Source of the DNA: Bacteroidota bacterium
GTDB taxonomy: Bacteria > Bacteroidota > Bacteroidia > M30B66
NCBI GenBank assembly: GCA_020438185.1
Contig: JAGQVC010000040.1
Span: 1 to 9,253 of the forward strand
Length of the DNA stretch: 9,253 nt
Direction: 5' to 3'
Shown: in pieces, positions 1-5,889 of the stretch
Position numbering within the stretch: the first letter of the stretch is position 1
How the letters are laid out: each line of letters starts with the position of its first letter
Position numbers and translations under genes: made by a program
The notes under the pieces: model-generated
Database searches by the model: none
Seen by the model: only the letters and a program-made list of their open reading frames with translations
Told to the model about the DNA's origin: nothing

Positions 1-290
1 AGGCGAACTTCAGGATAGATATTTTTTTACTAAATCGTTATAAAAGTAGCGAAGCGAAAGCGTAGAAATTAGTAATCCTGAATGAGCCGCAGGCGAACTT
101 CAGGATAGATATTTTTTTACTGAATCGTTATAAAAGTAGCGAAGCGAAAGCGTAGAAATGATTCATCCCGAGTGGAAGCCATTTCGGCTGGAACCTCGGG
201 ATAGATACATTTTTACTAAATCGTAATAAAAGGAGCAAAGCGAAAGCGTAGAAATGATTCATCCGGACTGAGACCTGAGAGAACGTCTGG
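1..290. repeat. Tandem intergenic hairpin-repeat array (three visible units)
   Basis: Three copies of a conserved 58-nt segment lie at 17-74, 107-164 and 203-260. Copies one and two differ at a single base over the first 53 nt. Between them are hairpins. The first pairs ATCCTGAA (75-82) with TTCAGGAT (99-106). The second pairs ATCCCGAG (165-172) with CTCGGGAT (195-202). A weaker one pairs CCGGAC (263-268) with GTCTGG (285-290) using one G-U pair. Bases 1-16 are the right half of a further hairpin, so the array continues beyond the window. The arms change while pairing is kept, which suggests selection for structure. Each 58-nt segment carries a GCGAAAGC core. No open frame of note spans the array. 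The family is not recognised; a REP/MITE-like intergenic element is one possibility. Confidence 0.85.
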
Positions 291-462
291 AAGAAGGAGT
301 AAGAGCAGACAGCATGTTATTCAGTTCTAATAGCTCGTGTGTTAGCTTAAGCTTGGGTTTTTGAAAATCCTCCTGATGCTGAATTGAGAAAGTAAGTTCA
401 AAAACGAACTATTCAATTTTCTCCAGGCAATCCAATTCAGGCTATGCGCTCTTGAGTGTGTA
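291..462. other. Non-coding stretch downstream of the antitoxin gene
   Basis: No gene is visible here. The stretch holds several short inverted repeats. CTGAATTG (379-386) can pair with CAATTCAG (433-440). Nested inside are GAGAAA (386-391) with TTTCTC (418-423) and AGTTC (395-399) with GAACT (406-410). Because it lies directly after the antitoxin stop on the minus strand, it could fold at the 3' end of the toxin-antitoxin transcript. There is no clear U-run, so I do not call it an intrinsic terminator. AGCTTAAGCT at 345-354 is a perfect palindrome of unknown meaning. Confidence 0.4.
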
Positions 463-741
463 TTAAATCGGTCTGACATTTATTTGTCCACCAATAGCTT
501 TCAACACTTTCATAATTGTCGAAAATTGTGGCTTGGCTCCTTCAGACAAAGCTTTGTACAAACTTGGCCGGCTCATCCCGGTTTCTTCTGCAATTTTAGT
601 CATACCGATAGCTTTAGCTACATTACCAATTGCTGCCACAATCTCACTTTCATTACCATCCTCTAAAACGGCATTCAAATATTCCGCTATCATTTCTTTG
701 CTGTCCAGATAATCCGCTATTTCGAATTTTGATGTGTTCAT
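463..741 (-). CDS. HigA-like antitoxin (probable addiction module antidote protein, XRE-type HTH)
   Basis: A 92-residue protein that should bind and neutralise the toxin encoded just upstream and repress their shared promoter. The N-terminal part (about 1-40) is acidic and helical. It carries the DYLDSKEMIAEYLNAVLED-type opening typical of the addiction-module antidote family (TIGR02684-like). Residues about 44-85 form a helix-turn-helix, with the segment IAEETGMSRPSLYKAL at its centre. The ATG at 739-741 lies 3 nt after the toxin stop codon, and the toxin-first order is that of HigBA-type operons. Both genes are very AT-rich compared with their right-hand neighbours, which suggests transfer. 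The length is normal for the family, with no sign of damage. Family assignment is by motif recognition, not by a database search. Confidence 0.88.
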   Translation of the reverse strand: MNTSKFEIADYLDSKEMIAEYLNAVLEDGNESEIVAAIGNVAKAIGMTKIAEETGMSRPSLYKALSEGAKPQFSTIMKVLKAIGGQINVRPI

Positions 742-744
742 GAC

Positions 745-1044
745 TTACTTTTTTAGCGTTTTTAGAATTTCCTTCGCCTTAACAATGTCTTTTTGTTGCG
801 TTGATTTTTCGCCTCCAATTAATAGAATAACAATCCTTCCTCCAGTTTCTGTGAAATAAATTCTATATCCTTTTGAAAAATCTATTCTCAATTCTTTTAT
901 TCCATCACCTACCGACTTGCAATCTCCAAAATGGTCATCTTTCTCTAACTTTTGAAGCCTGATTAAAATCTTCGCTTTAGCTCTTAGGTCATTAAGTTTC
1001 CTAAACCACTTATCAAATTCTGAAGTTTTCTCTAAAAAATACAT
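745..1044 (-). CDS. HigB-like RelE/ParE-superfamily toxin (addiction module killer protein)
   Basis: A 99-residue basic protein with the features of the phage Gp49-like/HigB toxins (TIGR02683-like). These toxins usually cut mRNA at the ribosome. Visible landmarks are FGDCKSVGDGIKELRI (about 39-54), then GYRIYF (59-64), and the family-typical LIGGEKSTQQKDIVKAKEI near the C-terminus (75-93). I start it at the ATG whose complement is 1042-1044. A TTG two codons earlier (to 1050) is also possible but less likely. It is the first gene of a two-gene minus-strand operon with the antitoxin. An operator-like palindrome and a -7 box sit immediately upstream. One sampled line (841-900) is 14/60 G+C, against 28/60 in a line of the methyltransferase gene (2041-2100). 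The frame is intact, so the toxin is probably functional. Confidence 0.88.
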   Translation of the reverse strand: MYFLEKTSEFDKWFRKLNDLRAKAKILIRLQKLEKDDHFGDCKSVGDGIKELRIDFSKGYRIYFTETGGRIVILLIGGEKSTQQKDIVKAKEILKTLKK

Positions 1045-1053
1045 TTTCAAGAC

Positions 1054-1077
1054 TGTATCCTTTCGGATACAAATTTA
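1054..1077 (-). promoter_or_regulatory. Promoter -7 box and operator palindrome of the toxin-antitoxin operon
   Basis: Read on the minus strand, TAAATTTG (1077-1070) is a perfect match to the Bacteroidota -7 box TAnnTTTG. The perfect palindrome TGTATCC-TTTC-GGATACA (1054-1071) overlaps its end by two bases. Transcription would start inside the palindrome, giving a leader of about 20 nt before the toxin ATG. A repressor bound there would block the promoter, as expected for autoregulation by the antitoxin or the toxin-antitoxin complex. A -33 element is only weakly recognisable as TTTT at a 19-nt spacing. Binding by this antitoxin is inferred. Confidence 0.65.
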
Positions 1078-1150
1078 CTGAAACAAGTGAAACAAGAAAA
1101 TTTTCCCAACAAGAAATTATGGCAACAATCAACTGAAAGCCAGTAAGAAG

Positions 1151-1195
1151 TTACAAATGATTCATCCAGACTGAGCCTCAGGCGGAAGTCAGGAT
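1151..1195. repeat. Isolated fourth copy of the hairpin repeat
   Basis: This stretch contains ATGATTCATCC followed by a stem of ATCCAGACT (1164-1172) and AGTCAGGAT (1187-1195), which pairs apart from one A-A mismatch. An inner GCC (1175-1177) and GGC (1181-1183) close a 3-nt loop. The same design is seen at 75-106, and the ATGATTCATCC lead-in is shared with 158-168 and 254-264. The conserved 58-nt segment with its GCGAAAGC core is missing here. Together with the array at 1-290 it brackets the toxin-antitoxin operon. Confidence 0.75.
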
Positions 1196-1205
1196 TGCTG
1201 AAAAC

Positions 1206-1241
1206 CTCTCACTCTCGCTCTCGCACTCACACTCGCACTCC
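1206..1241. repeat. Degenerate hexanucleotide tract, six units of CWCTCN type
   Basis: Six consecutive 6-mers read CTCTCA, CTCTCG, CTCTCG, CACTCA, CACTCG and CACTCC, giving a pyrimidine-rich low-complexity run. It is non-coding and lies about 55 nt upstream of the methyltransferase start. It could vary in length by slipped-strand mispairing, but nothing shows that it affects expression. Confidence 0.6.
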
Positions 1242-1295
1242 AACGAAGATCCTCATACCAAACGCGCGGGCTTTATACTTAACTTCGCGCCTCTC

Positions 1296-2465
1296 ATGAA
1301 AGAAGCATTGGTTACTCTAAAGCCGGGTAAGGAAAAGCCGGTCCTGCGTTTTCACCCCTGGGTTTTTTCCGGCGCCATTGGCTCGGTTAGTAACAAAGTG
1401 GAAGAGGGCGCATTGGTTACTGTTTGCGATTCGGCTGGTCGTTTTTTGGGCCGCGGACATGCGCAGCATGGATCTATTGCCGTGCGTATTCTCAGTTTTG
1501 AGGATGTTCCGGTTGACGAAAGCTTCTGGAACCGCAAATTGACACTTGCCTTTGAGCACCGCCGGATTATGGGATTTCCCAATCAAAACACGAACTGCTT
1601 CCGGCTTATCCACGGCGAGGGCGATGGTTTGCCCGGACTCATTATAGATGTTTACGGAACGGTGGCCGTAGTGCAATGCCACTCCGTGGGAATGTACCTT
1701 TCGAGGCAGCAAATCGCGGATGCCGTTCTGAAGAACTCTGGCGGTATGATTGAATCGGTATTTGACAAGTCGGCAGAATCGCTGGGCGAATCAGATGGAA
1801 ACGGCTTTCTGATAGGTAATTCCGGTCCGGCCGATGTTCTGGAAAATGGACATCGTTTTAAAATTGATTTCGAACAAGGGCAAAAAACCGGTTTCTTCCT
1901 CGATCAGCGCGATAACCGCGAATTACTGGCGCGTTACTCGGCCGGGAAGCAGGTTTTAAATACCTTCTGCTACACTGGCGGTTTTTCGGTTTACGCATTA
2001 AATGCCGGTGCCCGGGTGGTGCATTCGGTCGATTCAAGCAAAAAAGCCATTGATATGGCCGTGGTTAATGCCGAACTTAACGCAGGTTTTACTGGCGAGC
2101 ATCTGGCCTTTACGGCCGATGTTCCCGAATGGTTGAAAACATGTTCAGAGAAATATGATGTGATTGTGCTCGATCCACCGGCTTTCGCCAAGCACCTCGA
2201 TGCACGCCATCGCGCCGTACAGGCGTATAAACGACTAAACCTGGCAGCGCTTAAAGTGATTAACAGCGGCGGTATTCTGTTTACTTTCTCCTGCTCGCAG
2301 GTGGTTGACCGGGATTTATTCCGGCATACTATAACCGCCGCCTGCATCGAATCGGGCCGGAAAATTTCGGTACTTCACCAGCTCACCCAACCCGCCGATC
2401 ATCCTGTAAGTATTTATCACCCCGAAGGGGAATACCTGAAAGGACTGGTTTTGCTGGTACACTAA
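1296..2465 (+). CDS. rlmI: Class I SAM-dependent rRNA large-subunit methyltransferase, RlmI-like (23S rRNA m5C)
   Basis: A cytoplasmic 389-residue enzyme of the COG1092/RlmI family, expected to methylate a cytosine of 23S rRNA (C1962 in E. coli) using S-adenosylmethionine. The N-terminal 80 or so residues form a PUA-type RNA-binding domain (PWVFSGAI at 21-28). The family signature GQKTGFFLDQR is at 195-205. The SAM-binding motif NTFCYTGGFSVYA is at 222-234, motif IV DPPAF at 293-297, and the SCS motif with the expected catalytic Cys333 at 332-334. The length fits the family (E. coli RlmI has 396 residues). The ATG at 1296 begins right at the start of the PUA domain. TAACTTCG at 1280-1287 is a one-mismatch -7 box, which would give a nearly leaderless mRNA. 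The MATE gene starts 3 nt after the stop. The exact target base in this organism is inferred. Confidence 0.9.
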   Translation: MKEALVTLKPGKEKPVLRFHPWVFSGAIGSVSNKVEEGALVTVCDSAGRFLGRGHAQHGSIAVRILSFEDVPVDESFWNRKLTLAFEHRRIMGFPNQNTNCFRLIHGEGDGLPGLIIDVYGTVAVVQCHSVGMYLSRQQIADAVLKNSGGMIESVFDKSAESLGESDGNGFLIGNSGPADVLENGHRFKIDFEQGQKTGFFLDQRDNRELLARYSAGKQVLNTFCYTGGFSVYALNAGARVVHSVDSSKKAIDMAVVNAELNAGFTGEHLAFTADVPEWLKTCSEKYDVIVLDPPAFAKHLDARHRAVQAYKRLNLAALKVINSGGILFTFSCSQVVDRDLFRHTITAACIESGRKISVLHQLTQPADHPVSIYHPEGEYLKGLVLLVH

Positions 2466-2468
2466 TTC

Positions 2469-3809
2469 ATGATGCAAACGTCCATAGGTTACAGGCGAAT
2501 TATTCAGCTTGCATTGCCCATCATTCTTGGCGGTGTGGCTCAAACTGTAATTATGGCAACCGATGCCTTTTTCATGGCAAGGGTTGATGAGGTTTCACTG
2601 GCAGCCGTAGGACTGGCCGGATTATTTTTCTCGTCAGTTTACGTATTCGGATTAGGCTTTTCGATTGGTGTTCAGATTCTTATCGCGCGTCGCGACGGAG
2701 AAAAAAAGCTTTCCGCCATAGGCGAAATATTCGACAACAGCCTGCTCATTTTATTAAGCATGTCGCTCATCCTGTGGCTTGGGCTTGAACTGGCCGGACC
2801 ATTTATTCTTAAACGACTCGTAAGTTCCGGGGCAGTGTACGAAGCCTCTGTTACGTACTTATCCAGTCGCTCCTGGGGAATCACTTTCGCGCTTATCAGC
2901 CTGGCTTTCAGAGCCTTGTTTATAGGTGTGTCGCAATCGGCCGTCATAACCTGGAGTACATTTGCCATGGCAGGAGCCAATGCATTTTTGAATTACGCCC
3001 TTATTTTCGGGGAATTCGGCTTCGATGAAATGGGCATCAGAGGCGCCGGTATCGCATCGTCATTATCAGAATTAGTGGCAATTATCTGGTTTCTGGCTCA
3101 TGCATTTTTTAACGGAGCGCCCGCCAAATACGGACTATTTAGATGGAAAGGCATCAACCGCGCCGAGGTTTCACGGGTTTTCTCCATCTCCGCGCCAGTC
3201 ATGTTTCAATATGTATTGTCGCATGCAGGCTGGTTTTTATTCTTCATTATAATTGAGCAAAACGGCGAACGGGCGCTGGCTATTTCTGTGATTATCCGCA
3301 TGATATATATGTTTCAGATGGTACCATTCTGGGGCTTAAGTTCGGCCACCAACACGCTGGTTTCATATGTAATAGGCGAGGGCAGGAGCGATGAGGTTTT
3401 CCCGCTGTTGCGGAAAATTATGACACTTTCTGTGCTTTCGGCACTGCCCTTTGTATTGATGAATGTGGCTTTTCCGACAACCATTCTGGGCCTTGCCGTT
3501 GAGGACAAAAGCAGCACATTATTGATTGAAGCCGTACCTACCTTGTTTGTAATCAGCGGAGCGCTCATGCTTTTTGGAGTGGCAAGCACTATTTTTTCAG
3601 GAGTAACCGGCTCGGGCAACACCCGAACAGCGCTTGCGATAGAAACAATTACAATTGCACTTTATCTGATCATAGCCTGGGTACTCGGCGTAACTTTACA
3701 TCTCGATGTGCACCTGATTTGGCTTACCGAGCCTGCGTATTTCTTATTAATGGCTTTGTTTGCCTGGCTTTATTTGCGTAGCGGCAGGTGGCGTAACAAG
3801 GCTATTTAG
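2469..3809 (+). CDS. MATE-family efflux transporter (NorM/DinF-type)
   Basis: A 446-residue inner-membrane protein with about 12 hydrophobic segments, the usual size and topology for MATE exporters. These use Na+ or H+ gradients to expel cationic drugs or metabolites. The two-fold pseudo-repeat is visible. The first half has FRALFIGVSQSAVIT and then NAFLNYALIFG and GIRGAGIASSLSE. The second half has the matching FSGVTGSGNTRTALAIE. The N-terminal ALPIILGGVAQTVIMATDAFFM segment matches the canonical first helix of the family. Two consecutive ATG codons (2469 and 2472) open the frame, 3 nt after the methyltransferase stop, so translation is probably coupled in one operon. Pairing with an rRNA methyltransferase gives no hint of substrate, and the true substrate is unknown. 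Confidence 0.93.
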   Translation: MMQTSIGYRRIIQLALPIILGGVAQTVIMATDAFFMARVDEVSLAAVGLAGLFFSSVYVFGLGFSIGVQILIARRDGEKKLSAIGEIFDNSLLILLSMSLILWLGLELAGPFILKRLVSSGAVYEASVTYLSSRSWGITFALISLAFRALFIGVSQSAVITWSTFAMAGANAFLNYALIFGEFGFDEMGIRGAGIASSLSELVAIIWFLAHAFFNGAPAKYGLFRWKGINRAEVSRVFSISAPVMFQYVLSHAGWFLFFIIIEQNGERALAISVIIRMIYMFQMVPFWGLSSATNTLVSYVIGEGRSDEVFPLLRKIMTLSVLSALPFVLMNVAFPTTILGLAVEDKSSTLLIEAVPTLFVISGALMLFGVASTIFSGVTGSGNTRTALAIETITIALYLIIAWVLGVTLHLDVHLIWLTEPAYFLLMALFAWLYLRSGRWRNKAI

Positions 3810-3820
3810 GCCTCCGGCCT
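3808..3820 (+). other. Short GC-rich stem-loop at the MATE stop codon
   Basis: AGGCC (3808-3812) pairs with GGCCT (3816-3820) around a 3-nt loop, overlapping the TAG stop. It has no following U-run, so it is a weak candidate for transcript-end processing rather than an intrinsic terminator. The 145-nt gap to the next gene otherwise holds only the promoter listed at 3923. Confidence 0.3.
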
Positions 3821-3922
3821 GATGTGTTTATGTCAAGCGCAGGTTGGCTCAACTTTACCTGTTTGTAAAATGCCGTAGGTATTTCATAACTAAAAATTAA
3901 CTTTATCCTGCAAAATCCAAGT

Positions 3923-3930
3923 TAGTTTTG
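3923..3930 (+). promoter_or_regulatory. -7 promoter box of the response-regulator gene
   Basis: TAGTTTTG matches the Bacteroidota -7 consensus TAnnTTTG exactly and lies 24 nt upstream of the ATG at 3955, leaving a leader of about 20 nt. A possible -33 element, TTTA at 3902-3905, is 17 nt upstream, slightly closer than the usual 19-21. No Shine-Dalgarno sequence precedes the start codon. Confidence 0.6.
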
Positions 3931-3954
3931 CCTCAAATATTAGCAGTATAGCGG

Positions 3955-4635
3955 ATGAGCACAGAAAACACAAAGATTCTTCTGGTTGATGATGAACCGG
4001 ATATTCTGGAATTTATCAGTTACAATCTTGTGAAAGAAGGCTTTGAGGTTTTCACAAGCAACAATGGAAAGGACGCCATCAAGCTGGCACAGCAGGAAAA
4101 GCCAAGTCTGATTATTCTTGATGTTATGATGCCTGATCTGGATGGTATCGAAACCTGTCGCGTAATTCGTGAAACCCCTGATTTAAAGGATGTTCTCATT
4201 GCGTTTCTGACTGCCCGCAACGAAGATTATTCTCAAATTGCCGGTTTCGATGCCGGTGCCGACGATTATATCAACAAGCCAATAAAACCACGAGTTTTGG
4301 TATCGCGCGTTAAAGCGCTGCTTCGCCGCCACAATGCCGGTGGCAGCGAAGATGTTATGGAAGTAAACGGTTTCAGCATCGACCGCGAAAAATACCTCAT
4401 TGTAAAGGATGGCAGTAACATCAATCTTCCGAAAAAGGAGTTTGAACTGATTGCCTTGCTGGCCTCTCGTCCGGGAAAAGTTTTTACCCGCGAGGATATT
4501 CTTAAAAACGTGTGGGGCGACGATGTAGTTGTGGGCGACAGAACCATTGATGTACATATCAGAAAGCTTCGCGAGAAGCTTGGAGATTCGTACATTCGCA
4601 CCATAAAAGGTGTGGGCTACAAGTTTGAATTCTAA
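3955..4635 (+). CDS. OmpR/PhoB-family response regulator transcription factor
   Basis: A 226-residue cytoplasmic two-component regulator. Residues 7-125 form a receiver domain with the acidic pair Asp12/Asp13, phosphoacceptor Asp56 (in LIILDVMMPDLDG), switch residues Thr86 and Tyr105, and conserved Lys108. All catalytic positions are intact. Residues about 135-226 form a winged-helix DNA-binding domain (LPKKEFELIALLASRPGKVF, then the recognition helix region DRTIDVHIRKLREKLG), ending in the family-typical GVGYKFEF. The histidine kinase gene follows at once, so the two form a cognate pair. The pair resembles PhoB/PhoR in architecture, but nothing here proves a phosphate response, so no symbol is given. 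The regulator would bind direct repeats, as is typical of this family. Confidence 0.95.
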   Translation: MSTENTKILLVDDEPDILEFISYNLVKEGFEVFTSNNGKDAIKLAQQEKPSLIILDVMMPDLDGIETCRVIRETPDLKDVLIAFLTARNEDYSQIAGFDAGADDYINKPIKPRVLVSRVKALLRRHNAGGSEDVMEVNGFSIDREKYLIVKDGSNINLPKKEFELIALLASRPGKVFTREDILKNVWGDDVVVGDRTIDVHIRKLREKLGDSYIRTIKGVGYKFEF

Positions 4636-4650
4636 AAGAAAATCCAGAGC

Positions 4651-4658
4651 TACGTTTG
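4651..4658 (+). promoter_or_regulatory. Candidate internal promoter for the histidine kinase gene
   Basis: TACGTTTG is an exact TAnnTTTG match located between the regulator stop (4635) and the kinase ATG (4667). TTTG at 4624-4627 could be a -33 element, but its 23-nt spacing is longer than usual. Initiation 5-8 nt past the box would give an almost leaderless kinase mRNA. It helps decide for the ATG at 4667 over the upstream GTG and TTG codons. The match may also be chance. Confidence 0.4.
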
Positions 4659-4666
4659 CGCAGCGG

Positions 4667-5716
4667 ATGAACACATCCACGCCGCGCAGTTTGGCATTGT
4701 ACCTTGCCATGTGGTTCGCCACCAGTGTTGGTATTTTCGTGGCCCTCATGGAATACATTTTCCACCTCAAATACACCATCTGGGTTCCGGTGGTCGTGGT
4801 GGTTTTTACTTTCATGCTTTCGTTTTTCCTGTTTCAGTTTGCCGTTGAGCGCTTCATTTACCGGAAAATCAAACTTATTTATAAGAATATTCATCAGCTT
4901 AAGCTGAAAAAAGGACAAAAACCGAAAACGGTTGATTTGAATACCGATATTATTTCGGCCGTAAACTCTGATGTGGAAGCCTGGGCCAGGGACCAAAAGG
5001 AAGAAATTGAATACCTGAAAAACCTCGAGAATTACCGTCGCGAATTTCTGGGCAATGTGAGCCACGAACTAAAAACACCCATTTTTAATATTCAGGGTTA
5101 CATTATGACTTTGCTGGAAGGCGGTCTTGAAGATCCAAATATTAACCGCACTTATCTGGAACGTGCCGAAAAAAGTGTGGAACGCATGGTTAATATAGTT
5201 GAGGACCTTGAAATTATCACCCAGTTCGAATCCGGGCAGCTTATCTTGCATAAAGAGAAGTTCGATATTGTTGAACTGGCGCGCGATACCATGAACAGTA
5301 TTCAGTACAGCGCCGAGAAAAACAATGTAAAACTGCTTTTCAAGGATGTTTACGATAAGCCAATCATGGTTAAGGCCGATAAGGAAAGCATTCAAAAAGT
5401 ACTGAGTAACCTTTTGGTTAACTCTATCAAATACAGCAAGCCGGTAGGCGAAACCAAGGTGTCGTTTTACGACATGGACGAGAACATTCTGGTTGAGGTA
5501 ACCGACAATGGAATTGGTATCGCTCAGGAACACATTCCCCGTTTGTTCGAGAGGTTTTACCGGATCGACAGAAGCCGTTCGCGCGAAATTGGAGGAACCG
5601 GTCTGGGCTTATCCATTGTAAAGCACATTATCGAGGCACATAATCAGACTATTAATGTGCGCAGTACACTCGGAATTGGCACTACTTTCGGTTTTACGCT
5701 TACAAAAGCTAAGTGA
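4667..5716 (+). CDS. PhoR-like sensor histidine kinase
   Basis: A 349-residue membrane kinase, partner of the response regulator just upstream. Two hydrophobic helices (about 9-32 and 37-60) are joined by only a few residues, so there is no real extracytoplasmic sensor domain. A charged linker (about 62-125) leads to the HisKA dimerisation domain, with phosphoacceptor His133 in FLGNVSHELKTP. The HATPase domain follows: N-box KVLSNLLVNSIKYS with Asn252, G1 box DNGIGI (280-285), F-box RLFERFYR, and G2 box GGTGLGLSIV (309-318). All are intact. The frame is open back to a GTG at 4610, overlapping the regulator, and a TTG at 4625. I chose the first ATG because it leaves a natural short tail before helix one. 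The signal is unknown; sensing may be through the membrane or a partner protein, as proposed for PhoR. Confidence 0.93.
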   Translation: MNTSTPRSLALYLAMWFATSVGIFVALMEYIFHLKYTIWVPVVVVVFTFMLSFFLFQFAVERFIYRKIKLIYKNIHQLKLKKGQKPKTVDLNTDIISAVNSDVEAWARDQKEEIEYLKNLENYRREFLGNVSHELKTPIFNIQGYIMTLLEGGLEDPNINRTYLERAEKSVERMVNIVEDLEIITQFESGQLILHKEKFDIVELARDTMNSIQYSAEKNNVKLLFKDVYDKPIMVKADKESIQKVLSNLLVNSIKYSKPVGETKVSFYDMDENILVEVTDNGIGIAQEHIPRLFERFYRIDRSRSREIGGTGLGLSIVKHIIEAHNQTINVRSTLGIGTTFGFTLTKAK

Positions 5717-5785
5717 TTTCAGGGCTTTCTTACATCGGCAAATAAAGCAGGAGTCGTTTATTTTATTGGGTTTTGTTTTTTCATC

Positions 5786-5801
5786 CGGCCGGTAACGGCC
5801 G
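5786..5801. other. Perfect stem-loop CGGCCG-GTAA-CGGCCG
   Basis: A 6-bp GC-only stem is closed by GTAA, a GNRA-type tetraloop if transcribed on the plus strand. It lies 70 nt after the kinase stop. A T-rich run lies upstream rather than downstream, so it does not have the form of an intrinsic terminator on either strand. It may stabilise the 3' end of the kinase mRNA or bind a protein. Confidence 0.45.
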
Positions 5802-5820
5802 AAAAGTGCTTTTAAACTTA

Positions 5821-5835
5821 CATGCATTCTGCATG
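5821..5835. promoter_or_regulatory. Inverted repeat CATGCA-TTC-TGCATG
   Basis: A perfect 6-bp dyad with a 3-nt centre lies about 115 nt upstream of the first secreted-protein gene. Its size and symmetry would suit a dimeric regulator. No function can be assigned. Confidence 0.3.
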
Positions 5836-5889
5836 GATGCGATTCTTGTGTAGCAACCCAAAAATAAAGTCATCGTTTAGGGCATTTGA

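Noticed and set aside
1..290. CRISPR array
   Set aside because: The sequences between the conserved 58-nt segments are themselves related hairpins of 30-38 nt, not unique spacers. The repeat is too long and no cas gene is near.
484..666. Plus-strand open frame of 60 codons opposite the antitoxin gene
   Set aside because: It is antisense to a well-supported antitoxin, has no recognisable motif or promoter, and reads as a shadow frame.
1..1195. Integron cassette with attC-like sites around the toxin-antitoxin pair
   Set aside because: The hairpins recall attC sites, but I find no GTTRRRY/RYYYAAC core sites and no integrase gene. The operon also carries its own promoter.
1317..2543. Several minus-strand open frames inside the methyltransferase gene
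   Set aside because: They lie opposite a gene with all family motifs intact, and their products show no domain or signal features.
4610..4666. GTG start at 4610 for the histidine kinase
   Set aside because: The extra 19 residues are partly the regulator's own coding sequence read in another frame. The ATG at 4667 has a -7 box just upstream and gives a normal N-terminus. Not fully excluded.
4183..5065. Long minus-strand open frames of 168 and 210 codons opposite the regulator and kinase genes
   Set aside because: Both overlap genes with complete catalytic motifs on the plus strand and resemble no known protein, so codon bias of the real genes explains them.
5786..5801. Intrinsic terminator after the kinase gene
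   Set aside because: The stem is strong, but the T-run lies on its 5' side on the plus strand, and no U-run would follow it on either strand.
5609..5827. Small minus-strand gene of 72 codons after the kinase gene
   Set aside because: Half of it is antisense to the conserved end of the kinase, and the product has no recognisable features. I see no supporting promoter.
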